This document shows positions 16,701 to 24,799 of a DNA stretch of 64,000 nucleotides, piece after piece. Below the pieces are notes generated by a model. It ran no database searches, was not told the DNA's origin, and saw only the letters and a program-made list of their open reading frames with translations. The position numbers and the translations under genes were made by a program. Every line of letters starts with the position of its first letter. Position 1 is the first letter of the stretch. The stretch is from an uncultured Eubacteriales bacterium. GTDB lineage: Bacteria > Bacillota > Clostridia > Christensenellales > Aristaeellaceae. The DNA lies in assembly GCA_902795275.1 (NCBI GenBank), contig CADBKQ010000004.1, positions 124,001 to 188,000 on the forward strand. Reading direction: 5' to 3'.

Positions 16701-18116
16701 ATGAAAAAAATCGTTTGTTTCCTGTTATTGGCCGCTCTGCTGGTTGGCTGCGTAAGCACAGCTTCCGCCTCGCTCAGCGCTTATTACAAGGATGGCAAGA
16801 TCTACGTTTCCAACTCGGGCAGCGGCATGACCCGTATCAACATGAACGGCGCCACCACCGGCATGGTGCTGGATGCCAATCATACCACTGTTGTGCTGAC
16901 GCCTCCGGCCGGCGCTACGTCCGTGACCATCAGCGGCGTGGGCGACCCCTTCTTCGGCGGCGACGGCGGCTCCGTGACCGTGAGTATCGGTGGCGGCGGC
17001 TATACTCCGCCCAGCCCTACTTCCAATCCCGGCACGCCTACCTATAACCCCGGCACGCCTACTTCCAATCCTGGCACTCCCACCTACAATCCCGGCACTC
17101 CCACGTCGGGTCCCGCTACCAGCGGCCCTTCTGTGTATGCCAGCAACTACGCCAACGGCTCCGTGACCGTGAGCGTGGCGGGCGTCAATACGCCTTCCGC
17201 CATTTTCATTGACGGCATTCCCACCGGCGTGGCGATCGAAGGCCCTGGCGCCAAGTCCGTGAAGGTCGGCACCCTGACCCCCGGCACCCATACCGTGGAA
17301 CTGCATACCTTTACCGGTATTGTGACCGCCTCCTTCATCGTGTCCGAGCAGCCCATCGTGCATGAGCACAATTGGGGTTCATGGTTCACCACAAAGAACG
17401 CTTCCTGCGTGGATGCGGGCGAACAGACCCGCAGCTGCCTGATCTGCGGCCAGACCGAAACCAAGCGCCTGGCTCCCCTGGGGCACAACTACACCTTGGA
17501 AAGCGAGAATGAACGCCAGAAGATTCTGCGCTGCTCGAACTGCGGCAAGCATAAGACGGAAGAAAAGATCATTTTCGCCACCGATCCTCCTTTTGTGTAT
17601 AATATGCCCAGCCCCACTCCGGCTGCCGGCGTGAACCCCGTGGATCGCAATAAATATGGCCAGATCCTGTGGGATGTTTACGACCTGAAAGTGGAGTACG
17701 ACGCCTATCGCGACGTGCAGGATCCCAATACCGTGATCATTGAAGTGGCCCAGGAAACCCGTACTGGCCTGGCCACAGAGATCAGCCTGTACATGAACGA
17801 GGATTTGGCAGACCAGATCCGGGCCGACGGCTATACCAACGTGCGGTTTATCAATGGCAAGGCGATTCTGAATATCGCCCTGGCCAATGTGAATGATCCC
17901 TGGTTCACCACCGATGAGGACATCAGCTTCCGCGTGTTCACCACCGATCCCAACGCTGCTGGCGGCGTGATGGTGAAGGTGGAGGCAGAACTGGCGAACG
18001 AAACCCATGAGAAGCTCAGGGCCAGCAACACGCTGACCGGCCTGACCCTCCAGGGCGCGACGGGAGATATCCTGATTGTCCAGAGCGGCGTGTACGACAT
18101 CAGCGCCACCAAGTGA
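16701..18116 (+). CDS. Exported lipoprotein-like protein with Cys-pair unit and PGT repeats
   Basis: 471 residues from ATG 16701, chosen over ATG 16680 because TTGGAGG lies between them. The signal sequence ends in a lipobox-like LLVGC. A Tyr/Gly-rich N-terminal domain is followed by a tandem linker of NPGTPT/YNPGTPT units (about 110-145), a beta domain, and one Cys-pair unit (HNWGSWFTTKNASC...SCLICG...LRCSNCGKH, about 225-290) like those in the preceding protein. A beta-rich C-terminal domain of about 170 residues ends it. The shared unit suggests the two proteins act together on the cell surface. Confidence 0.8.
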   Translation: MKKIVCFLLLAALLVGCVSTASASLSAYYKDGKIYVSNSGSGMTRINMNGATTGMVLDANHTTVVLTPPAGATSVTISGVGDPFFGGDGGSVTVSIGGGGYTPPSPTSNPGTPTYNPGTPTSNPGTPTYNPGTPTSGPATSGPSVYASNYANGSVTVSVAGVNTPSAIFIDGIPTGVAIEGPGAKSVKVGTLTPGTHTVELHTFTGIVTASFIVSEQPIVHEHNWGSWFTTKNASCVDAGEQTRSCLICGQTETKRLAPLGHNYTLESENERQKILRCSNCGKHKTEEKIIFATDPPFVYNMPSPTPAAGVNPVDRNKYGQILWDVYDLKVEYDAYRDVQDPNTVIIEVAQETRTGLATEISLYMNEDLADQIRADGYTNVRFINGKAILNIALANVNDPWFTTDEDISFRVFTTDPNAAGGVMVKVEAELANETHEKLRASNTLTGLTLQGATGDILIVQSGVYDISATK

Positions 18117-18145
18117 TTCTGAAAAACAAGCAAGCTCAAAAAATG

Positions 18146-18178
18146 GCCGCGGATTTCTCCGGAAATCTGCGGCTTTTT
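18146..18178 (+). terminator. Intrinsic terminator
   Basis: GCCGCGGATTTC pairs with GAAATCTGCGGC (one mismatch) around a short loop, followed by five T. Confidence 0.85.
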
Positions 18179-18180
18179 GC

Positions 18181-18209
18181 TTGACAAAAGCATAAGAAAC
18201 GGCGATAAT
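18181..18209 (+). promoter_or_regulatory. Promoter of glycyl-tRNA synthetase
   Basis: Perfect TTGACA (18181-18186), 17-bp spacer, GATAAT (18204-18209), starting 2 bp after the preceding terminator. Confidence 0.75.
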
Positions 18210-18244
18210 GAAGCGTATATTTCTACGGAAGGAATGATGGAACG

Positions 18245-19633
18245 ATGGCTCAATTGACGATGGACAAGCTGGTAGCCCTGTGCAAGGTGCGCGGCTTTAT
18301 TTTCCCCGGCAGTGAAATTTACGGCGGCCTGGCCAACAGCTGGGACTACGGCCCCCTGGGCGTGGAATTCAAAAACAACGTAAAGAAAGCCTGGCTCAAA
18401 AAATTCGTGCAGGAAAGCAAATACAACGTGGGCCTGGACAGCGCCATCCTGATGAACCGGATGGTGTGGGTGGCCAGCGGTCATGTGGGCACCTTCAACG
18501 ATCCGCTGATGGACTGCCGCGCCTGCAAGGCCCGCTTCCGCGCCGACAAACTGATCGAGGACTGGGGCAAGGAGCACGGCGAAGAAATCCAGGCCGACGG
18601 CTGGACGAACGAGCAGTACGAATCCTTCATCGCCGAGCACGACATCGTGTGCCCCACCTGCGGCAAGAAGGATTTCACCGGCATCCGCAAGTTTAACCTG
18701 ATGTTCAAGACCCACCAGGGCGTCACCGAGGACAGCGCCAACGAAATCTACCTGCGCCCCGAAACCGCCCAGGGCATTTTTGTGAACTTCAAGAACATCG
18801 TCCGCTCCACCCGCCGCAAGCTGCCCATGGGCGTGGCTCAGGTGGGCAAGAGCTTCCGCAACGAAATCACCCCCGGCAACTTCATTTTCCGCATCCGCGA
18901 GTTCGAGCAGATGGAACTGGAATTCTTCTGCAAGCCCGGCACCGACCTGGAATGGTTCGACTATTGGCGGAGCTACTGCCGCGACTGGCTGCTGGCCCTG
19001 GGCATCAAGGAAGAATCCCTGCGCCTGCGCGACCACAGCAAGGAAGAGCTGGCCTTCTATTCCAAGGCCACCACGGACTTTGAATACCTGTTCCCCTTCG
19101 GCTGGGGCGAGCTCTGGGGCATTGCCGACCGCACGGATTACGACCTGACCCGGCACCAGGAAACCTCCGGCGAATCCATGGAATACATCGACCCCGTGAC
19201 CAACGAGCGGTATATTCCCTATGTGATCGAGCCTTCTCTGGGCGCGGACCGCGTGACGCTCGCGTTCCTGTGCAACGCCTACGAGGAAGAAGAACTGGAA
19301 GGCGGCGACGTGCGCACCGTGCTGCACCTGCATCCCGCGCTGGCGCCCTTCAAGGCCGCGGTTCTCCCCTTGCAGAAGAACAAGCTGGGCGGTCTGGCAA
19401 CTCAAATTCATGAAGATTTGAGCAAGTACTTCATGGTGGACTACGACGAGACCGGCTCCATCGGCAAGCGCTACCGCCGCCAGGACGAGGTCGGTACCCC
19501 CGTATGCATTACCGTGGACTTCGAGACCGAGGAAACCGGCACCGTCACCGTCCGCGACCGTGACACCATGGAACAGAAGCGCATCCCCGTTTCCGAGCTC
19601 AAGCAGTACATCGAGGATATGCAGCAGTTCTGA
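18245..19633 (+). CDS. glyS: Glycyl-tRNA synthetase, homodimeric class II type
   Basis: 462 residues, the length of the alpha2-type GlyRS of Gram-positive bacteria and archaea. It attaches glycine to tRNA-Gly in the cytoplasm. Class II motif 2 appears as [10 protein letters not shown], motif 3 as EPSLGADRV. The N-terminal block [20 protein letters not shown] is diagnostic, and zinc-ligand-like pairs CRAC and CPTC occur near residues 97 and 139. The C-terminus holds the anticodon-binding domain (about 365-460). Symbol usage varies (glyS or glyQS). It has its own promoter and terminator. No T-box is seen upstream; the leader is only about 30 nt. Confidence 0.97.
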   Translation: MAQLTMDKLVALCKVRGFIFPGSEIYGGLANSWDYGPLGVEFKNNVKKAWLKKFVQESKYNVGLDSAILMNRMVWVASGHVGTFNDPLMDCRACKARFRADKLIEDWGKEHGEEIQADGWTNEQYESFIAEHDIVCPTCGKKDFTGIRKFNLMFKTHQGVTEDSANEIYLRPETAQGIFVNFKNIVRSTRRKLPMGVAQVGKSFRNEITPGNFIFRIREFEQMELEFFCKPGTDLEWFDYWRSYCRDWLLALGIKEESLRLRDHSKEELAFYSKATTDFEYLFPFGWGELWGIADRTDYDLTRHQETSGESMEYIDPVTNERYIPYVIEPSLGADRVTLAFLCNAYEEEELEGGDVRTVLHLHPALAPFKAAVLPLQKNKLGGLATQIHEDLSKYFMVDYDETGSIGKRYRRQDEVGTPVCITVDFETEETGTVTVRDRDTMEQKRIPVSELKQYIEDMQQF

Positions 19634-19736
19634 TATAAATATTTGTGGGGGAAAACGCTTTCCGAGAAAGCTATATGGGAAAGCAGGATCTTACAATATA
19701 ATACACTCCGCTGGGAGTGTGCAGACTTTATAAAAA

Positions 19737-19765
19737 GACGCCGCAATTTCAGCGGCGCCTTTTTG
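19737..19765 (+). terminator. Bidirectional terminator between convergent genes
   Basis: GACGCCGC / GCGGCGCC stem with AATTTCA loop, five T on the plus strand and an A-run (19732-19736) giving T on the minus strand. Serves glyS and the ABC exporter operon. Confidence 0.8.
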
Positions 19766-19771
19766 CGTTGG

Positions 19772-21661
19772 TCAGGATAATTCAAACATCCCGGTATACA
19801 ATTGATAATACTTGCCCTTTTGAGCCAGGAGCTGTTCGTGGTTGCCGCGCTCGATGATCACGCCGTTTTCCAGCACCATGATGGCCTGGGAGTTGCGGAC
19901 GGTGGAGAGGCGGTGAGCAATGACGAACACGGTGCGGCCCTTCATGAGCTGATCCATGCCCTTCTCGATCAAGGCTTCGGTGCGTGTGTCGATGGAGGAG
20001 GTGGCCTCGTCCAGAATCAGCACGGGCGGGTCGGCCACGGCGGCCCGGGCGATGGCCAATAGCTGCCGCTGCCCCTGGCTCAGGTTGGCCCCGTCGCCGG
20101 TCAGCATGGTGTCGTAGCCCTCGGGCAAATGGCTGATGAAGAAGTCCGCGTTGGCGATCTTCGCCGCTTTCACAATGTCCTCATCGGTGGCGTCTAAGCG
20201 GCCGTAACGGATGTTCTCCTTCACGGTGCCGGTGAACAGGTGAGTGTCCTGGAGCACCATGCCGAGGGACCTGCGCAGGTCGTCCTTCTTGATCTTCTCG
20301 ATGTTGATGCCGTCGTAGCGGATCTTGCCGCCCTGGATGTCGTAGAAGCGGTTGATCAGGTTGGTGATGGTGGTCTTGCCCGCGCCGGTGGAGCCGACGA
20401 AGGCGATTTTCTGGCCGGGCTTGGCATAGAGGGAAATGTTGTGCAGCACGGTCTTTTCGGGCACGTAGCCGAAGGTCACGTCCTCGAACACCACGTCGCC
20501 CTTCCATTCGGTGTAGGTCACGCTGCCGTCGGCCTTGTGGGGATGCTTCCAGGCCCACATGCCGGTGCGTTCCTTGCATTCGATGATGTTGCCCGCTTCG
20601 TCCTTCTTCGCCCGGACCAGGGTGACATAGCCCTTGTCCTCCTCCACGGGCTCATCCAGCATTTCAAAAATGCGCTCCGCGCCGGCCAGGGCCATCATGA
20701 TGACGTTCATCTGCTGGGCCAGGTTGGAGATGGGCATGCTGAACTGTCGGGTGAAGGTGAGGAAGGAAATGAGCACGCCGGTGTTGGTGTAACCGTGAAT
20801 AATCATGATCGCGCCGACCAAGGCGATGATGACGTAGTTGCAGTGGCCCAGGTTGTTCATGATGGGGCCTAAGATGCTGGCGAAGATGTTGGCGCGGGTA
20901 CCGGCCACCCGGACGTTTTCATTCTTCGTTTCAAAGGCGTCGATGGATTTCCGCTCATGGCAGAACACCTGCACCACGCGCTGTCCCTCGATGGTCTCTT
21001 CCACGAAGCCGTTCAGCTCGCCCACGGCTTTCTGCTGTGCCACGAAGTTGGCCCCGGATTTCTTGCCGACCGCCTTCGTGATGAAGAGGATCACCGGCAT
21101 CAGGGCGATGACCAGCAGCGTCAGCCAGATGTTCAGGCTGACCATGTAGCAGAAGGAGAACAGCACCGAGCAGAAGGAGGACACCGCCTGGGGGAAGGAT
21201 TGGCTCAGGAATTCCCGCATGGTGTCGGTGTCGTTGGTGTAGCGGCTCATGATTTCGCCGTGGGTGCGCTGGTCAAAGTAGCGGATGGGCAGGTCTTCCA
21301 TGTGCAGGAACATATCCTTGCGCATCTTGTTCAGCGTGCCGGTGGACACCATCATCATCAGCCGGTTGTACACCAGGGTCGCCACAGCCCCGGCCAGGTA
21401 CATGCCCAGCATCAGCAGCAGGAACTGGGCGAAGGGCCACAGGTCAGGCGCGGCCTGGCCGATCAAAGGCTGGATGTAGCTGTTCACCACGTCTTTTAAT
21501 AGGAAGGTGCCCGTGGCGCTGGCGGCGGTGCTGAAAATGATGCAGGCCGCAACCGCAATCAGCTTGCCCTTATGGGGCGCAAGATAGGATACCAGCCGCC
21601 GGAAGGTGCCCTTGGCGTTCTTGGGCTTGGCGGGCGCCCGCATTTGTCCATGTGGAGGCAT
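19772..21661 (-). CDS. ABC exporter half-transporter, catalytically complete subunit
   Basis: 629 residues: type IV exporter membrane domain (six spans, about 35-330) fused to an ATPase domain. Walker A is GSTGAGKTT, signature LSQGQRQ, Walker B VLILDEATSSID with the catalytic Glu, H-loop VIAHRLST. An insertion of about 45 residues precedes the ATPase (between YVTLVRAKKDE and GDVVFEDVTFGY). It pairs with the next gene, 1 bp upstream in the operon, as a BmrCD-like heterodimer. Such pumps export drugs, lipids or peptides. A MarR regulator heads the operon. Confidence 0.92.
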   Translation of the reverse strand: MPPHGQMRAPAKPKNAKGTFRRLVSYLAPHKGKLIAVAACIIFSTAASATGTFLLKDVVNSYIQPLIGQAAPDLWPFAQFLLLMLGMYLAGAVATLVYNRLMMMVSTGTLNKMRKDMFLHMEDLPIRYFDQRTHGEIMSRYTNDTDTMREFLSQSFPQAVSSFCSVLFSFCYMVSLNIWLTLLVIALMPVILFITKAVGKKSGANFVAQQKAVGELNGFVEETIEGQRVVQVFCHERKSIDAFETKNENVRVAGTRANIFASILGPIMNNLGHCNYVIIALVGAIMIIHGYTNTGVLISFLTFTRQFSMPISNLAQQMNVIMMALAGAERIFEMLDEPVEEDKGYVTLVRAKKDEAGNIIECKERTGMWAWKHPHKADGSVTYTEWKGDVVFEDVTFGYVPEKTVLHNISLYAKPGQKIAFVGSTGAGKTTITNLINRFYDIQGGKIRYDGINIEKIKKDDLRRSLGMVLQDTHLFTGTVKENIRYGRLDATDEDIVKAAKIANADFFISHLPEGYDTMLTGDGANLSQGQRQLLAIARAAVADPPVLILDEATSSIDTRTEALIEKGMDQLMKGRTVFVIAHRLSTVRNSQAIMVLENGVIIERGNHEQLLAQKGKYYQLYTGMFELS

Positions 21662-21662
21662 C

Positions 21663-23420
21663 TTAAGCCACCCCCTTTTGCTGGGACAGGTACACGTCCC
21701 GATAGATTTCGCTGCGGGCCAGCAGCTCGTCGTGGGTGCCCACGTCGGCGATTTTGCCGTTGTCCAGCACCACCACCCGGTCGGCGTCCATCACGGACGT
21801 GATGCGCTGGGCGATGATGATCTTGGTGGTCTCCGGCATGTGGGCGCGCAGGGCCTCCCGGATGCGGGAATCCGTGGCTGTATCCACGGCGCTGGTGGCG
21901 TCGTCCAGAATCATGATCTTGGGCCGTTTCAGCAGGGCGCGGGCAATGCACAGGCGCTGCTTCTGGCCGCCGGACACGTTCACGCCGCCCTGGCCCAGGT
22001 CGGTGTCGTAGCCGTCGGGGAAGGAGCGCACGAACTCATCCGCCGCCGCCGCCTGGCAGGCCGCGGTGATTTCGTCGTCGGTGGCGTGTTCGTTGCCCCA
22101 ACGCAGGTTTTCCTTGATGGAGCCGGAGAACAGCACGTTCTTTTGCAGTACCATAGCCACCTGGTCGCGCAGGGCGTGCATGTCGTAGTCCCGCACGTCA
22201 CGCCCGCCGACCTTCAGGGTGCCGGTCGTTACATCATATAAGCGGGGAATCAGCGACACCAGGCTGGTCTTGGCCGAGCCCGTGGCCCCGATGAGGCCGA
22301 TGGTCTCCCCGGCCTTGATATGCAGGTTGATATCCTGCAAAACCAGATTGTCCTTGTCCCCCGCGTAGGAGAAGCCCACGTGGTCGAACTCGATCTCCCC
22401 GTCCTTCACTTCGGTGACAGCCTGTTCAGGGTTGGCAATGTCGGGCTCCTCGTTCAGCACTTCCATGATACGGGAGATGGAGGCGCGGCTGAGCACGATG
22501 CCCAGGAACAGGAAGGACAGCATCATCAGCGCCATCAAAATCTGAGTAACATAGGTGATGAAGGTGAGCAGCGCGCCTACGCCCATCTCGCCCCGGATGA
22601 TCTGCTGGCCGCCGAACCACAGCATCGCCACGATGCAGCCGTTCATGATGACCTGCATCATGGGGCCGTTCCACAGCACGACCTTTTCAGCGTTCCGCTG
22701 GGCCTGGGTCACGTCGTCCGCCGCCTTGCCGAACTTTTCCTTTTCAAACGCCGAGCGCACGAAAGCCTTCACCACGCGGATGGCAATCAGGTTTTCCTGC
22801 ACTTCCCGGTTCATGATGTCGTATTTCTTCATCATGATCTGGAAGCGCGGGTGAGCGTTTTTCATGATAAAGATGATGCCCGCCGCCAGCAGCGGCACCG
22901 CCACGAACAGGATGGTGGTCAGGGATGGGTTCATCTGCGCCGCGTAAATCAGCGACATGATGAACATGATGGGGGAACGGAAGCCCATGCGTACCAGCAT
23001 CATCAGCGTGTTCTGGGTCTGGTTCACGTCGGTGGTGATGCGGGTCACCAGGGAGGCGGTGGAGAATTTGTCGATGTTCTTAAAGGAGAAGGTCTGAATC
23101 TTTTCAAACAGCGCCTGGCGCAGGTTGCGGCCAAAGCCCATGCCGCCCTTCGCGCCCAGGTAGCTGCCCGCCATGCCGAAGCCCATCGACACCAGCGCCA
23201 TCACGATCATGAGGCCGCCGCAGATGAGCACCTGGGAGAGCTCCCCGGTTCGTTCGCTGTTAGGGATGGCCTCGTCGATCAAGCGCTGAATCAGCTTGGG
23301 AATATAGGTTTCCATGGCCACTTCCCCGATCATCACCATGGGGCACAGCATCAGGGGCCATTTGTATTTGCCCGCGTATTTCAGCAGGCGGAGAATGCTG
23401 TCTTTTTTCTTAAAGCTCAA
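21663..23420 (-). CDS. ABC exporter half-transporter with degenerate ATPase site
   Basis: 585 residues, same architecture as its partner. Walker A is GATGSAKTS (Ala replaces the usual third Gly), signature VSGGQKQR, Walker B IMILDDATSAVD with Asp in place of the catalytic Glu, H-loop IIAQRITS with Gln for His. The degenerate Walker B and H-loop mark it as the non-catalytic half of a heterodimer. It starts at TTG 23420, overlapping the MarR stop (TTGA), with GAGGAGGG upstream. Confidence 0.92.
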   Translation of the reverse strand: MSFKKKDSILRLLKYAGKYKWPLMLCPMVMIGEVAMETYIPKLIQRLIDEAIPNSERTGELSQVLICGGLMIVMALVSMGFGMAGSYLGAKGGMGFGRNLRQALFEKIQTFSFKNIDKFSTASLVTRITTDVNQTQNTLMMLVRMGFRSPIMFIMSLIYAAQMNPSLTTILFVAVPLLAAGIIFIMKNAHPRFQIMMKKYDIMNREVQENLIAIRVVKAFVRSAFEKEKFGKAADDVTQAQRNAEKVVLWNGPMMQVIMNGCIVAMLWFGGQQIIRGEMGVGALLTFITYVTQILMALMMLSFLFLGIVLSRASISRIMEVLNEEPDIANPEQAVTEVKDGEIEFDHVGFSYAGDKDNLVLQDINLHIKAGETIGLIGATGSAKTSLVSLIPRLYDVTTGTLKVGGRDVRDYDMHALRDQVAMVLQKNVLFSGSIKENLRWGNEHATDDEITAACQAAAADEFVRSFPDGYDTDLGQGGVNVSGGQKQRLCIARALLKRPKIMILDDATSAVDTATDSRIREALRAHMPETTKIIIAQRITSVMDADRVVVLDNGKIADVGTHDELLARSEIYRDVYLSQQKGVA

Positions 23421-23908
23421 GTGGTTTTTCCCTCCTCTTCCTGATGGGCTTTCTGGGCCAGCTTCCAGATGGTCAGATGGCGGCAGCTTTCGTCGGCCAG
23501 GTTGTCGAACATTTTTTCACAGGCCCGGCGAAAGGCTTCCACCTCTTCCTCCGACATGCCCTGGAACATTCTTTCGTCCAGCCGGGCAAACTGCCGCTTG
23601 TTTTCCTCCATCTGGGCCATGCCCTGATCCGTAATAAACAGCTGGTTGCGCCGGGTATCCCGTTCATCCGGGCGGCGCAGCACCAGCCCCGCTTTTTCCA
23701 GCCGCTTTAAACTGGCCGCTGCGCTGGCGGGGGTCACGTCCAGCTCGTCAGCCGCTTCCTTCTGGGTGCAGCCGGGATGATCCCAGATGAATTGCAGCAG
23801 CCGCGGCTGGCCGGGATGCAGACCGGTTTCGCCCATGACCCCGCGCGCCTGTATCCGCCGCAGGAGTTCCAGCCGGTGCATGGCTCCCACGGCTTCCCAG
23901 TAATTCAT
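23417..23908 (-). CDS. MarR family transcriptional regulator
   Basis: 163 residues from ATG 23908 after AAAGGAG. The winged-helix core is visible: GLHPGQPRLLQFI, then KEAADELDVTPASAAASLKR (recognition helix) and the wing RRPDERDTRRNQLFITDQG. MarR proteins usually repress their own operon and respond to small hydrophobic compounds or oxidants. Here it is translationally coupled to the ABC exporter genes, so it most likely controls this efflux pump. The divergent spacer carries a candidate operator. Confidence 0.92.
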   Translation of the reverse strand: MNYWEAVGAMHRLELLRRIQARGVMGETGLHPGQPRLLQFIWDHPGCTQKEAADELDVTPASAAASLKRLEKAGLVLRRPDERDTRRNQLFITDQGMAQMEENKRQFARLDERMFQGMSEEEVEAFRRACEKMFDNLADESCRHLTIWKLAQKAHQEEEGKTT

Positions 23909-23933
23909 GCCTTCCGCTCCTTTCTGAAATAAA

Positions 23934-23990
23934 ATTAAGCGTTTAATCATCAACCGTTTAACAGTATATCAGATAATAATTTTTTGTCAA
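23934..23990 (-). promoter_or_regulatory. MarR-ABC operon promoter with candidate operator
   Basis: On the minus strand TTGACA (23990-23985), a 16-bp spacer and TATACT (23968-23963). Immediately downstream are two TTAAACG repeats, TTAAACGGTTGA and TTAAACGCTTAA (23960-23934), the second nearly palindromic. They cover the transcription start and suit an autoregulatory MarR operator. Confidence 0.6.
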
Positions 23991-24013
23991 TGGGGAATTT
24001 GCCGGTTTTTTGC

Positions 24014-24042
24014 TTGCATTTTGTGATGCCTTTCAGTATAAT
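24014..24042 (+). promoter_or_regulatory. Promoter of a short terminated transcript
   Basis: TTGCAT (24014-24019), 17-bp spacer, perfect TATAAT (24037-24042). No ORF with a ribosome binding site follows before the T-run at 24119. Confidence 0.6.
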
Positions 24043-24048
24043 GTAATA

Positions 24049-24125
24049 GCGAGGGTTTTCCGCTGTCCGGTCTACGCCACTTTGTGCCGCCCGGAATTGT
24101 TGAACGGAATTCCCTCCGTTTTTTT
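24049..24125 (+). ncRNA. Candidate small RNA of about 77 nt
   Basis: The transcript from the 24014-24042 promoter would run to ACGGA-ATTCCC-TCCGT plus seven T (24119-24125). Its ends can pair (GAGGG with CCCTC) and TCCGG pairs with CCGGA internally, giving a closed rod-like fold. It ends 17 bp before the separate promoter of the Rrf2 gene. It may be an independent small RNA or a leader. I do not recognise the family. Confidence 0.4.
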
Positions 24126-24141
24126 GGTTGAGAAAAAACTA

Positions 24142-24170
24142 TTGACAAGAAAAACGGTTCATGATATAGT
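24142..24170 (+). promoter_or_regulatory. Promoter of the Rrf2-isc operon
   Basis: Perfect TTGACA (24142-24147), 17-bp spacer, TATAGT (24165-24170). A CCCGA...TCGGG inverted repeat (24182-24200) follows near the start of transcription and could be a regulator site or a 5' hairpin. Confidence 0.7.
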
Positions 24171-24220
24171 TACTCAGGAAACCCGATAAAAACAGTCGGG
24201 ATTCAGAAGGGAGGTCTTTC

Positions 24221-24631
24221 ATGAAGCTGTCTACCCGGGGGAAATACGGCCTGTACGCCATGATTTTCCTGGCCCAGCACGAGGGAGAAGGGCCTCAAAG
24301 CCTGAAAGCGTTCTCCGCCCTGGGCACGCCGGAAGCGTATCTGGAGCAATTGCTGGGCACGCTTCGACGGGCCGACCTGGTGAAAACCGTGCGCGGCGCG
24401 CAGGGCGGCTACCAGCTGAGCCGGGAACCATCCCAGATCACTGCCCGGGACATCATCGAAGCCATGGAAGGGCCGCTGAACTTTTCCGACTGCGTCAGTG
24501 AACCCGGCCATCCCTGCGAGCGCAGCGGCAACTGCCCCGCCAAGGGTGTCTGGGCCTACCTCACCGGCCAGGTCAACGGGCTGCTGGAGGGGATCACTTT
24601 GCAGGATATGGTGGAAAATAACCTGAATTGA
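24221..24631 (+). CDS. Rrf2 family regulator, IscR-like
   Basis: 136 residues. N-terminal winged helix MKLSTRGKYGLYAMIFLAQH with the characteristic VRGAQGGYQLSREP wing, then a loop with three cysteines (DCV...HPCERSGNC) spaced like the Fe-S cluster ligands of IscR. It is encoded directly before cysteine desulfurase and IscU, so it most likely senses Fe-S status and represses this operon. A GGGAGG site precedes ATG 24221. The symbol iscR is plausible but orthology is not proven. Confidence 0.92.
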   Translation: MKLSTRGKYGLYAMIFLAQHEGEGPQSLKAFSALGTPEAYLEQLLGTLRRADLVKTVRGAQGGYQLSREPSQITARDIIEAMEGPLNFSDCVSEPGHPCERSGNCPAKGVWAYLTGQVNGLLEGITLQDMVENNLN

Positions 24632-24638
24632 TAAAATA

Positions 24639-24747
24639 GAGTACAGAGTTCAGAGTGCAGAGTACAGATCATACAGTGTGTGCGCTTTGACACCCATCCA
24701 TTTGTCGGGTATATCAATCTGAACTCTGTACTCTGCACTCTGTACTC
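24639..24747 (+). repeat. Heptamer-array hairpin element 5
   Basis: Left arm 24639-24666: GAGTACA, GAGTTCA, GAGTGCA, GAGTACA. Right arm 24720-24747: TGAACTC, TGTACTC, TGCACTC, TGTACTC. The order of variant units is not mirror-symmetric between arms. Centre about 53 bp. It sits between the Rrf2 and desulfurase genes. Confidence 0.87.
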
Positions 24748-24799
24748 TCATATACGCTGCATATTGGAACTTGAACATATATAAAAGGAGAGACCAAAA

